This document shows, piece by piece, positions 53,115 through 61,250 of a DNA stretch of 64,000 nt. The notes under the pieces were generated by a model. It ran no database searches, had not been told where the DNA came from, and saw only the letters and a list, made by a program, of their open reading frames with translations. The DNA comes from DAOPZC01 sp035353175 (GTDB lineage Bacteria; Verrucomicrobiota; Kiritimatiellia; RFP12; UBA1067). The stretch is taken from contig DAOPZC010000016.1 in the NCBI GenBank assembly GCA_035353175.1, positions 13,044-77,043 on the forward strand. The letters are read 5' to 3'. The position numbers and the translations under genes are program-made. Positions within the stretch are counted from its first letter, which is position 1. Every line of letters begins with the position of its first letter.

Positions 53115-54362
53115 ATGTTCACGCGCCGCAACCTCATCCGGCTCATCCTTTTCTTGGCTTTTGCGTTACTCGCGCTCGGGCTCGTGCCAGCGGCTTGGCA
53201 ACCGTGGCGCGTGCTCCTGCCGGCGCTGAGCCCGCTGCTCAACCTCGGCGGGGCCACGGCGGCCTTCGCGGTCGGCATGGTGACGCCGTTTGCCCTGCCG
53301 TTGCTGATTCTGCCGCTTTTCAAGGGACGCTTTTTTTGTTGGCGGCTCTGCCCTATGGGCTTCGCGGCGGAAACGGTCAGCCGTCTCAACACCCGTAACG
53401 CGGGACTGATACGCCGGGTGCCCTTCATCGGCAAAGGCCTCGCGCTCGTCATCCTCGGCAGCGCGGCCGCGGGCTACCCGGTCCTGATCTGGACCGACCC
53501 GCTCTGCATCTTCAACGGCTTCTTCTCAGCCTGGCGCCAACCCCTCACGTGGAGCTCCTGCGGCACCGCACTCGGCTTCATCCTCATCCTGGCTGCCAGC
53601 CTGGCCGCGCCCAACATCTGGTGTCACCGCCTCTGTCCGCTCGGAGGTCTGGAAGAAATGTTGGCCCGGCTTGCGGAGCGCCTCCGCGCGCGCGGCCCGG
53701 GGTCGCAACCGCCTGCAACGGACGCCGAGCGTGTCAAGGTAGGCCGCCGCGTATTCCTCGGCTTCGCGGTCGGCGGCGTGGCGGGCCTCGCCTACGGCAA
53801 AGTGAAAAGCGCCGCCGCCAAAGCGGCCGCCTTCATCCGCCCCCCCGGCGCCGTCGACCAGAATTTCAACGCGCTCTGCGCCCGCTGCGGCAACTGCATG
53901 AAGGCCTGCCCCTATGGCCTGATCTTCCCCGATCTCGGCACGTCCGGCATCGACGGGCTTTTCACCCCCGTGCTCAAGTTCCGCAGCCAGAACGAGAGCC
54001 AGGAGCAGTTCTGTTTCCAGGAATGCACGGCCTGCACGCAGGTCTGTCCCACCGGCGCGATCCGGTTCCTGTCCAAGAAGGAGAAGCAGCAAACCGCGAT
54101 CGGCCTGGCCCGCGTGGACAAAAAGAAATGCATCGCCTGGGAAAAAGGCGAGTACTGCGTGGTCTGCCAGGAATTCTGCCCCTATCAGGCGGTCATCGAG
54201 GTCGACCACAAAGACGTCAAGTGCCCCGTCATCGACGAGGCGAAATGCCGCGGCTGCGGCGCGTGCGAGAGCCAGTGTCCCGCCTTGCCCATCGCCATCG
54301 TCGTCGAGGGGCGCAACCCCCAAACGCCGCTCTCCGCCCCGTCCCCCCAACTCCCCGAATAG
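53115..54362 (+). CDS. NapH-type membrane ferredoxin fused to a NapG/MauM-like ferredoxin
   Basis: 415 aa. N-terminal half: about five membrane helices with CxxxCP loops (FFCWRLCPMGFAAE, IWCHRLCPLGGLEE). At ~215 an internal twin-arginine stretch, KVGRRVFLGFAVGGVAG, precedes a soluble half with four cluster motifs: CARCGNCMKACP, CTACTQVCP, CVVCQEFCP and CRGCGACESQCP. The order equals NapH followed by a Tat-exported NapG, so this looks like a fusion of two normally separate subunits. It follows the DUF362 gene by 12 nt. The last residues (NPQTPLSAPSPQLPE) are low-complexity. Confidence 0.86.
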   Translation: MFTRRNLIRLILFLAFALLALGLVPAAWQPWRVLLPALSPLLNLGGATAAFAVGMVTPFALPLLILPLFKGRFFCWRLCPMGFAAETVSRLNTRNAGLIRRVPFIGKGLALVILGSAAAGYPVLIWTDPLCIFNGFFSAWRQPLTWSSCGTALGFILILAASLAAPNIWCHRLCPLGGLEEMLARLAERLRARGPGSQPPATDAERVKVGRRVFLGFAVGGVAGLAYGKVKSAAAKAAAFIRPPGAVDQNFNALCARCGNCMKACPYGLIFPDLGTSGIDGLFTPVLKFRSQNESQEQFCFQECTACTQVCPTGAIRFLSKKEKQQTAIGLARVDKKKCIAWEKGEYCVVCQEFCPYQAVIEVDHKDVKCPVIDEAKCRGCGACESQCPALPIAIVVEGRNPQTPLSAPSPQLPE

Positions 54363-54383
54363 CGAACGGATCTTGCGTCACCC

Positions 54384-55721
54384 ATGCATCTTTGCCCTTC
54401 CTACTACGCCGATCTCCACATCCACTCGTGCCATTCGCGCGCGACCAGCCCCGCCTGCACGCCCGAGGGCTTGTTCCACTGGGCGCAGCTCAAAGGCATC
54501 GGCGTCTGCGGCACCGGCGATTGCACCCATCCCGCCTGGTTCGCGGAGTTGAGCAAGAAACTGGTCGAGGATGCGCCGGGCCTCTACGCGCTGGCGCCCG
54601 GACTGCGGGAGGCGGCCGGCCGCGATGTCCCGGAATCCTGCCGCGCCCCGGTGCGCTTCGCGGTCACCGGCGAAATCAGCAGCATCTACAAGCGGGACGG
54701 CAAATGCCGCAAGGTGCACAGCGTCATCCTTCTGCCGTCGCTCGAAGCCGCCGGCCGGCTCAACGCGCGGCTCGCGCAGATCGGCAACATCCTCTCGGAC
54801 GGGCGTCCGATCCTCGGCCTCGATCCGCGCAACCTGCTGGAGCTGCTGCTGGAGGCCGATCCCCGCGCCGCGCTGATCCCCGCACACATCTGGACCCCGT
54901 GGTTCTCCATGCTCGGCGCGAAGTCCGGCTTCGACTCGCTGGAGGAGTGCTTCGGCGATCTCACACCGCAGATCTTCGCGGTCGAGACCGGGCTCTCTTC
55001 CGACGCCCCCATGAACCACCGCATCCGCTGCCTCGACCGCGTGGCCCTGGTTTCGAACTCGGACCTCCACTCGCCCGCCAACCTCGGACGCAACGCCAAC
55101 CTCTTTTTCGGCGCGCCGTCGTTCGACGCGATGCTGAACGGCCTGCGCGCGAAGGATCCCGCGGTCTGCGGCGGCACCGTCGACCTCTTCCCCGAAGAGG
55201 GCAAGTACCACCTCGACGGACACCGCGCCTGCCGCGTCCGCATGACGCCCGAGGAAAGCATGGCCCGCGGCAATCTCTGCCCCGCTTGCGGCAAAGAGCT
55301 CACCATCGGCGTCCTCCACCGCGTCGTGGAACTCGAGCGGCAGCAGCGGGCCACGGACGGAAGCCAGCCGCCAGACGCACCGTCCTCCGACCTCCGACCT
55401 CCGACCTCCGTCCTCCGTCCTCCGTCCTCCGTCCTCCGTCCTCTGTCCCCCGCCCCCCGCCTCCCCTACCGTTATATCGTCCCGCTGCCCGAACTGCTCT
55501 CGCAGTTGCTCGGCGCGGCACCGACTTCAAAGAAGGTCACGGCCGCTTTTGCCCGCACCCTCGCCGCGGCCGGGCCGGAACTGCCTTTGCTGCTGGACAG
55601 CGGCACGCAGACGCTTGACACACTCGGCGACCTCGGCCAAGCGATCCGGAAGGTGCGCGAAGGCCGGGTTCTCCGGGAGGGCGGATACGACGGCGAATAC
55701 GGCACCATCCGCGTGGCCTGA
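54384..55721 (+). CDS. EndoQ-like PHP-domain endonuclease carrying a heptanucleotide repeat
   Basis: Probable DNA-repair nuclease, 445 aa; archaeal EndoQ nicks DNA at deaminated bases. The PHP domain occupies ~1-270, with metal motifs YADLHIHSCHSRAT, GTGDCTHPAW, IPAHIWTPW and VSNSDLHSP. A zinc-binding stretch follows, CRVRMTPEESM...LCPACGKELTIGVLHRV, and then the conserved YRYIVPLPELLSQLLG. Between these two blocks lie ~27 residues made of a 7-residue repeat (SVLRPPS) encoded by 11 tandem heptanucleotides. Copy number now keeps the frame open. It starts 21 nt after the ferredoxin fusion. Older annotations call such proteins helicase-associated PHP proteins. Confidence 0.85.
   Translation: MHLCPSYYADLHIHSCHSRATSPACTPEGLFHWAQLKGIGVCGTGDCTHPAWFAELSKKLVEDAPGLYALAPGLREAAGRDVPESCRAPVRFAVTGEISSIYKRDGKCRKVHSVILLPSLEAAGRLNARLAQIGNILSDGRPILGLDPRNLLELLLEADPRAALIPAHIWTPWFSMLGAKSGFDSLEECFGDLTPQIFAVETGLSSDAPMNHRIRCLDRVALVSNSDLHSPANLGRNANLFFGAPSFDAMLNGLRAKDPAVCGGTVDLFPEEGKYHLDGHRACRVRMTPEESMARGNLCPACGKELTIGVLHRVVELERQQRATDGSQPPDAPSSDLRPPTSVLRPPSSVLRPLSPAPRLPYRYIVPLPELLSQLLGAAPTSKKVTAAFARTLAAAGPELPLLLDSGTQTLDTLGDLGQAIRKVREGRVLREGGYDGEYGTIRVA
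55384..55460 (+). repeat. Heptanucleotide array of 11 units inside the EndoQ-like gene
   Basis: Units in order: CCTCCGA x3, CCTCCGT x5, CCTCTGT, CCCCCGC x2, with no gaps (77 bp). Gain or loss of one unit would shift the reading frame of the downstream conserved block. Confidence 0.85.
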
Positions 55722-55799
55722 CCCCCGTTTTTTCCGGTTCCCTTTTGTCCCATATTTAAGGTAAGATATTTGCTGATTTCAAAGGTAAGCTTTTGTTTT

Positions 55800-56327
55800 A
55801 TGGCTTTGCTGCTACATACGTGTTGTGCGCCCTGTGCCAGCCACTGTGTTCTTGCGTTGCGGGAACTCGGGCATGACGTGACGCTGTTTTACTCGAATGC
55901 CAACATCGCGCCCCATGACGAGTACCTCAAAAGGCTGGAGGCGGTTCATCAACTCGCGGACCGGCTGAAGGTTCCCGTGCTGCTGGACGAGCCGGACCAC
56001 GCCGAGTGGCTGACCCTGGCGGCCAAAGGGTTCGAACGCGAACGCGAAAAGGGGGCGCGCTGCGAACGGTGTTTCCGGTACAGCTTGAGCCGGACCCGCG
56101 AAGCCATGCTGAAGCACGGCTTCGACCTGTTCACCACCTCGCTCTCGGTCAGCCCGCACAAGCACACGCCGACCCTCTTCAAGGTGGGCCGCGAACTGGA
56201 CGAGAAACGTTTTCTCGCCATCAACTTCAAGCAGAACGACGGGTTCAAGCACAGCCTGCAGCTCGCGGCCGAATTCGGCCTCTACCGGCAGAACTACTGC
56301 GGCTGCGAGTTCAGCGTCCGCGACTGA
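55800..56327 (+). CDS. queH: Epoxyqueuosine reductase QueH
   Basis: Converts epoxyqueuosine to queuosine in tRNA, the alternative to QueG. 175 aa. Cluster and metal cysteines: LLHTCCAPCASHC at the N-terminus, ARCERCFRYSL (~85) and NYCGCEFS at the C-terminus; the TTSLSVSPHK and FKQNDGF blocks are also typical. ATG 55800 places LLHTCCAPC at the start as in the family; the upstream in-frame TTG 55770 was rejected. Followed by a REPIN-like repeat. No other queuosine gene is in the window. Confidence 0.93.
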   Translation: MALLLHTCCAPCASHCVLALRELGHDVTLFYSNANIAPHDEYLKRLEAVHQLADRLKVPVLLDEPDHAEWLTLAAKGFEREREKGARCERCFRYSLSRTREAMLKHGFDLFTTSLSVSPHKHTPTLFKVGRELDEKRFLAINFKQNDGFKHSLQLAAEFGLYRQNYCGCEFSVRD

Positions 56328-56360
56328 AGCCGGATCTGGCTCACTCGCCTTGTGCATCCC

Positions 56361-56425
56361 GGTAGGGCGCGTTCCCCGAACGCGCCGGCCCGACGTCGCG
56401 GCGGCTTCGGAGAAGCCGCCCTACC
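56361..56425 (+). repeat. REPIN-like pair of inverted REP hairpins
   Basis: Outer ends GGTAGGGCG (56361-56369) and CGCCCTACC (56417-56425) are inverted. Each end carries its own hairpin: GGCGCGTTC / GAACGCGCC and GCGGCTTC / GAAGCCGC. Both hairpins have GTAG on their outer side. Located between queH and the convergent beta-strand repeat gene. Confidence 0.75.
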
Positions 56426-56448
56426 TTAGCGATGACAGCAACCCGCTA

Positions 56449-58923
56449 CTAGTGTATCAGGATCATCGTGCCGGGATTGTAGACAAGGTAGACGCGTTTC
56501 GCGGCCGCGTCGTATTTGACGTTCCACCGCGGCGGCAGGTTGGCCGAGGTGAACGCGCCGCTCTGCGTGCCGGTGCAGGTGGCGACCGTGTAACTCCAGT
56601 ATTTGCTCAGCTGGGCCGGGTCTGCGACGCTCAGCGCAAGCCCGGAGAGATCCAGATCGCCCCGCACGTGCAGACAATCGCACAGGCCATTGCTAGACAC
56701 GTTCACGGCGAGCGCGCAGCCGGCCATCGAGGCGGGCAGCCCCGCCAGCGTCAGCGTGCCGAAAGAGTCCGCGTCGCCCGGCGCGATCGTGCCCGTCACC
56801 GTCAGTGCGGCCAGATTCGTGACCGTGCCGCCGCCGCCGATCCCCGCGAGCGTCTGCGTCTTGCCGTTCACGTCGAAAACCCCGTTGGAGGCGGCCACGA
56901 CCGTGTTCGTCGGCGGCAGCACGTCGTTCCTTCCCCACTTCAGCGTGCCGCCCTCGACGACACTCGCCCCGTTGTACGTGTTGGTATTCATCAGGGTCAG
57001 GGTTCCCGCGCCGCGCTTGATCAAGCCACCGTCAACGGCGGCTTCGGTGTAGAGCGGCTGCTTGATCGAGATGTTCCTGCCGGCCGTATCGAAGATCGCG
57101 CCGCCCTCCCGCACATACACGAAGATATTGGTCAGCCATTTGTCGTTGTTGTTGCCCACGAGGGTGGCCGTTGTTCCCAAAAAATTATCCGTGTCGATTC
57201 GCGCCTGAAGCGTTCCGCCGTTCAGCACAAGCGTCCCCAACTGGCGGAAGGTGGCGGTGATGTCGATGTTGAACGATTCCAGGCTCAGGAGCCCGCCCGT
57301 GTTCACGGTCACCACATTGTTGGTTGCCGGCGTCGAGTTCTGGGAGATGCGAATCCGCTTGGCCAAGAGCACGCCGCTGCCCCCGACCGTTGTAAAACCG
57401 TACGTCGAACCGATGCCGTTGAGTATCTCGCCGCAGCTCAGCGTATCCGCCACGCCGTTGGTCACCAGCAGATGGCCGCCGTCGACGTTGACGTAGGCCC
57501 CGGTGGTCGTCTTCAGCAGGCCGCCCGCCACCAGCAACGTTCCGCCGGCAACGCGGAGACCGGGGCCATTCTGAACGCCGCAGTAACGCGTCACCAGATT
57601 CGTGCCGCTGGCGATCACCATCGTGCCATTTGAACACCAAAGCGAGCCGAAGGTGTTCACTGCGGCAGGCCCCGGATCGAGCACGAGCATGCTGCTGCCG
57701 GTCTTTCCCACGGCACCGTTCGTGTCGGTGCACGTGACAGTATTGTACAACGTCTGTGTATGTGTTTGCGGATCGAAGGTGTTGTACACCATCTGCGTGT
57801 ATGTTTGCGGATCGAAGGCCAACGTGCCGTTCTCTATCACCGTTGGCCCATTGTAGCTGTTTGTCGAAAGCAGATACACCGCTCCCGTCCCCTTCTTGGT
57901 CAGACCGCCGTCAGCCGACGCGCCGCTGACCAGCGGCTGCTTGATCGAAATGGCGTTGGCACCCGTATCGATCACCGCGCCGCCTTCCAAAATCCTGGCG
58001 GAAACGCCATTCCGCCACTGCGTGGCTCCGGTACCCAAAAAATCGGCAACAGACGATTTTGCGACTACCGTTCCGCCGTTGAAATTAACCACCCCTTTCG
58101 GAAAAGCGTTCGTATCGATATAGAAATTGGTTAACCTGATCAGGCCGCCCGTATTTACGTTGATGGCGTTCTGGGAACCCGCGCCCACATTGTATTGGGA
58201 TATTCTGAACGCTTTCACGTCCAGCAGCCCGTTTCCGGCCACCGTCGTTGTTCCAGGGCCGTTGAACGCATTCAGAAACTCCCGGCTCGAACTCAAATCC
58301 ACGATGCCGTTCGTGATGAGCAGTGAACCCCTGACGGCCGAATAACCTCCGCTCGCTTGTCTGACCTTGCCGCCGCTCACCAGCATGGAACCGTAGTTGA
58401 CATCGAAGCCGATGTTAATTGAGTTGGCATTGTTCGTGTAAATTTCGTGCGTTCCTCCGACGATGTGCATCAACCCCGCGGAAACGCGCAACGTGGAAAA
58501 GCGGTTGGTGCCGGCCGAACCATTATCCAGCACCAGCGTGCCCGTGCCCTTCTTCTCGCAGATTCCCACGTTGTTCGACACCGTCGCGGTCAACGCGGCG
58601 CTCTGCCCCGCCCCGACAGTGAAGCCGCCATTCATTCCAAGCGGTCCGCCGCCGATCGTATAGCCATCCGCGGTGAAGGCCATGTTGTTAAGCGTGATCG
58701 CGTCAGCCACGATGCTCTTCGTGCTGGCCGCGCCGAAGGTCGCGTTGTTCGCCGAGCCGTTGGTCCACACCGTCCCCGCGCCGCTCCAGTTCGCGTCCGT
58801 CTCGTTCCAGTTCCCGCTCGCGGTTCCCAGCCACGTGTAATCCGCAGCGAGAGTAAGATTCGCGGCCAAGAAAACTATCGACAACCCGACGTTTCTCGTT
58901 CCGTCGTGCCTCAGCATGCCCAT
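56449..58923 (-). CDS. Secreted autotransporter-associated beta-strand repeat protein
   Basis: 824-aa exported protein built of beta-helix-like repeats. Signal near the start (LSIVFLAANLTLA), then ADYTWLGTASGNWNETDANW, the usual opening of these PVC proteins. Repeat units recur as KKGTGAVYLLSTNSYNGPT and KRGAGTLTLMNTNTYNGAS. Residues ~130-390 and ~410-650 appear to be two copies of one long module (both contain SNGT/AGLMxIxxGT, a VTVNTGGL-type strand and ISIKQPL). No C-terminal barrel is visible, so secretion is not by a classical autotransporter. The start has AAAGGAG at 5 nt. Confidence 0.85.
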   Translation of the reverse strand: MGMLRHDGTRNVGLSIVFLAANLTLAADYTWLGTASGNWNETDANWSGAGTVWTNGSANNATFGAASTKSIVADAITLNNMAFTADGYTIGGGPLGMNGGFTVGAGQSAALTATVSNNVGICEKKGTGTLVLDNGSAGTNRFSTLRVSAGLMHIVGGTHEIYTNNANSINIGFDVNYGSMLVSGGKVRQASGGYSAVRGSLLITNGIVDLSSSREFLNAFNGPGTTTVAGNGLLDVKAFRISQYNVGAGSQNAINVNTGGLIRLTNFYIDTNAFPKGVVNFNGGTVVAKSSVADFLGTGATQWRNGVSARILEGGAVIDTGANAISIKQPLVSGASADGGLTKKGTGAVYLLSTNSYNGPTVIENGTLAFDPQTYTQMVYNTFDPQTHTQTLYNTVTCTDTNGAVGKTGSSMLVLDPGPAAVNTFGSLWCSNGTMVIASGTNLVTRYCGVQNGPGLRVAGGTLLVAGGLLKTTTGAYVNVDGGHLLVTNGVADTLSCGEILNGIGSTYGFTTVGGSGVLLAKRIRISQNSTPATNNVVTVNTGGLLSLESFNIDITATFRQLGTLVLNGGTLQARIDTDNFLGTTATLVGNNNDKWLTNIFVYVREGGAIFDTAGRNISIKQPLYTEAAVDGGLIKRGAGTLTLMNTNTYNGASVVEGGTLKWGRNDVLPPTNTVVAASNGVFDVNGKTQTLAGIGGGGTVTNLAALTVTGTIAPGDADSFGTLTLAGLPASMAGCALAVNVSSNGLCDCLHVRGDLDLSGLALSVADPAQLSKYWSYTVATCTGTQSGAFTSANLPPRWNVKYDAAAKRVYLVYNPGTMILIH

Positions 58924-59274
58924 ACGCACTCCTTTGCAGAAATTCCGGCGGACCAACACAATAACCCTATCGCAAATTGTTATAAATAATTATACACCTG
59001 ATCTTAAAAGAAAACAGGGGAATCCGCGCGAAAATTTGAATTCCGGCGCAGTCCCAATCCGCGACCCCGCGCCGCACCTCTCCGCGTACTCCTGCCCCGT
59101 GGTGCGAGCGCGACCCCGCGCCGCACCTCCCATCCGCACGCCGGCCCTGCCGGTGCGGGGTCGCCCCGGCACTACGGACAACCGCATCCCTTTTCCCTCT
59201 GCCTGTAATTGCAGTTACATCCGTGTTCTTTCGCGGGCTCGCCCGCGCGGCGCGCTAATGTCGAATTTCAACCC
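58924..59274. other. 351-nt gap: AT-rich promoter-like region and repeats
   Basis: The first ~70 nt upstream of the beta-strand gene are AT-rich and contain TATAAT on the minus strand (58994-58989). From ~59061 the gap is GC-rich palindromic repeat. A 7-bp hairpin (CGCGGGC / GCCCGCG, 59232-59247) lies just downstream of the CE7 stop. I see no gene. Confidence 0.6.
59088..59198. repeat. Long palindromic repeat, copy A
   Basis: About 110 nt matching 60860-60964 in the same orientation. Contains opposed GC-rich arms (GCGACCCCGC against GCGGGGTCGC) and, on the minus strand, GTAG directly before one hairpin (GTAGTGCCGGGGCGACCCCG). A partial extra unit lies at 59061-59080. Confidence 0.75.
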
Positions 59275-60666
59275 CTATTCAGCCCGCTCGCGAACAACGT
59301 CGCGGCCTTCGTACGCAGGCGGAACGTAGCCGTGCTCCGAGCCCTGCACCCAGAGTATTTTCTTGGGGCACGTCATGTTGTTCCACATCTTCACGATCCC
59401 CGTCGGCGGGCAGCAGTAGTCGCCGAGACCGGCGCGGGTGATGAAGGTGAAGCAGGTCTTCGGAATGCGCTTCGCGAAATTCGCCGCGTCATAATAGCCG
59501 AGAGCATCCACCCAGGAAATGTACCAGCCGTCGCCCGCGAGCTTCTGCGCCGGATCGAGACGGAGCTTGCCGTTCGTGTACATGTCGCAGCACCAGGTGA
59601 TGCCGCTCTCGGCCGAGGTCACGCCCTCGCCGCAACCCGCGGCCCAGATGGTCTGGAGGCCGCCCTGGCTGCCGCCGGCCGCGATCAGGTCCTTGCCGTT
59701 CCAGCCCTTCACCGTCTTCAGGTACTGCAGGCCGCGCTTGACGCGGAGCACCATGCCGTTGAAGTACGCGGTCTCGGGATCCTCGTTCTGCTTGGGATCG
59801 AACGCGTAGGATTGATCATGCGAACGCGTCTCCCACCGGAGCGCCTTGGTGTCCGCCTCGGTCGCGCCGAACTCGACGAGCTTAAGGCCGTGGGCATTGA
59901 TGTTGAGGACGATCTCGTTGTCCCGGGCAGAAGCGGGCGCAGCATGCGTGCAGCGGTCGCCGCTGTAACCGTGGGTCTCGAGGCGCGCCGGGAAGGTTTT
60001 GCCCTCGTCGACCGCCTTCGGGACCGAGAGGTAGCCGGTTACCGGACGAAGCCCCGCGCAGTCGATCCGGACCGCATAGAGCCGCGCCTGCGGATTCTGG
60101 CACTTGATCTCGACGAGGTCCGCCTTGATCGGCACCCGGTCGAGACGCTTGTACTGCTTCGCCCAGAAAGCCTCGAAGTCCTTCGGCTCCGGCTGAGTCG
60201 CGAGCGTGTCGAAGTCGACGCCGGCGCCACCGTCGAAGAAGACGACCTTCTTCTGCTTCTCGAAGTCGTTCATCGCCTTCTTGCCCTCGGGCGTCGTGGC
60301 GTCGCCGGTGAACTTCTTCTGATAACGCTGCCCGTCCTTGCCGACGACATACGCCTCGAGACGCACGAAGCCCGCCTTGTCCAGCTTGGTCCTGTAGACG
60401 AACGGAGCCCCGGTGAACGGCACCTTGCCGTTTTCCATGATTCCGTCGTCACCGCCGCGCTTCCAGTCGAGGAAGTACTCGCCCTCCGGAAGCGTTCCCG
60501 CCACTCCTTGCGGCGTGAGCGTGAACACCATCGCCTCGCCGGGCTTGTATTCGAGCGGATCCTTGTCCGTCCTGCCCAGGATCCACGCGTTGTCGAGAAT
60601 TCCTCCGAACGCCGCCACGGCCGCGAACACGGCAGCAAGGGTAAATGCCAAAACGGGATGTCTCAT
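59275..60666 (-). CDS. Secreted CE7 acetyl xylan esterase family protein
   Basis: Predicted carbohydrate O-deacetylase, 463 aa. Sec signal MRHPVLAFTLAAVFAAVAAFGG. An extra N-terminal beta domain (~25-150) precedes the alpha/beta hydrolase domain. Triad candidates match the CE7 pattern: Ser in AAGGSQGGLQ (~331), Asp in RAGLGDYCCPPTG (~412) and His in SEHGYVPP (~442). CE7 enzymes remove acetyl groups from xylo-oligosaccharides, which suits the GH10 gene elsewhere in the window. ATG 60666 has AAGGAA; 7 upstream residues were discarded. Flanked on both sides by the same long palindromic repeat. Confidence 0.88.
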   Translation of the reverse strand: MRHPVLAFTLAAVFAAVAAFGGILDNAWILGRTDKDPLEYKPGEAMVFTLTPQGVAGTLPEGEYFLDWKRGGDDGIMENGKVPFTGAPFVYRTKLDKAGFVRLEAYVVGKDGQRYQKKFTGDATTPEGKKAMNDFEKQKKVVFFDGGAGVDFDTLATQPEPKDFEAFWAKQYKRLDRVPIKADLVEIKCQNPQARLYAVRIDCAGLRPVTGYLSVPKAVDEGKTFPARLETHGYSGDRCTHAAPASARDNEIVLNINAHGLKLVEFGATEADTKALRWETRSHDQSYAFDPKQNEDPETAYFNGMVLRVKRGLQYLKTVKGWNGKDLIAAGGSQGGLQTIWAAGCGEGVTSAESGITWCCDMYTNGKLRLDPAQKLAGDGWYISWVDALGYYDAANFAKRIPKTCFTFITRAGLGDYCCPPTGIVKMWNNMTCPKKILWVQGSEHGYVPPAYEGRDVVRERAE

Positions 60667-60859
60667 GTCTTTGATTCCTTGTCGCAATTTTTTAGTCCCC
60701 GCCAGCCGGCGGTAAGTGCGACACAGGCCGCCGGCTGGACAAAATCATTCCCTCGTATAACAACAACGGCATTGTGGCACAGGGCGGCAGGGATTTCAAG
60801 CGAAGGGCAATAGTCGACGGCCCCGACCGCCCGGCGAGCGCATTCGTCTCCCCACCCGC

Positions 60860-60964
60860 ACTCCTGCCCCGTGGTGCGAGCGCGACCCCGCGCCGCACCT
60901 CTCCGCGCACTCCTGCCGGTGCGGGGTCGCCCCGGCACTACGGACAACCGCATCCCTTTTCCCT
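60860..60964. repeat. Long palindromic repeat, copy B
   Basis: Same as 59088-59198 apart from a small internal deletion. The two copies bracket the CE7 gene in direct orientation. Confidence 0.75.
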
Positions 60965-61059
60965 ATCCGCATATTGCCTGTGGCGAGCCGCCGTCGGACC
61001 ACCTTCCGAAACTCTCGAACTTTAGAACTTCTCTTTCCATTCCCACCATCTTCCCTCGC

Positions 61060-61136
61060 CAACGGCCAACGGCTTATCGCTCACTGCTCACCGCTTACGG
61101 CTTACCGTTTACTGTTCACTGTTTACTGTTCACCAC
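61060..61136 (+). repeat. Heptanucleotide array (11 units)
   Basis: CAACGGC x2, TTATCGC, TCACTGC, TCACCGC, TTACGGC, TTACCGT, TTACTGT, TCACTGT, TTACTGT, TCACCAC without gaps (77 bp); consensus TYACYGY. Confidence 0.75.
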
Positions 61137-61221
61137 CACTCTCGCACTCCAGAACTTCTCTTCCCTTTCCCGCCACACTTGCCGCTCGCCATCTTTCTCC
61201 GCGTGATCGGCTCTCATTTGT

Positions 61222-61250
61222 CTAATGTCTAAATACGATTCTATTCCGCG
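61222..61250. repeat. 29-bp direct repeat, left copy
   Basis: CTAATGTCTAAATACG, 3 variable bases, CTATTCCGCG. Encodes the C-terminal end of the transposase fragment on the minus strand. Confidence 0.75.

Larger units (their letters stand above)
60667..61221. other. 555-nt repeat-filled gap without a gene
   Basis: Holds palindromic repeat copy B (60860-60964), an 11-unit heptanucleotide array (61060-61136) and an imperfect direct repeat starting AGAACTTCTCTT (61024 and 61152, ~38 nt each). Open frames here are repeat artefacts. Confidence 0.7.

Noticed and set aside
55384..55460. CRISPR-like array
   Set aside because: The repeat unit is 7 nt with no unique spacers.
56449..58923. Classical type V autotransporter
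   Set aside because: The repeats resemble the passenger type, but the C-terminus shows no beta-barrel domain.
60667..61062. Small open frames in the gap upstream of the CE7 gene
   Set aside because: They translate the palindromic repeat, and matching frames appear in copy A; no start sites or conservation.
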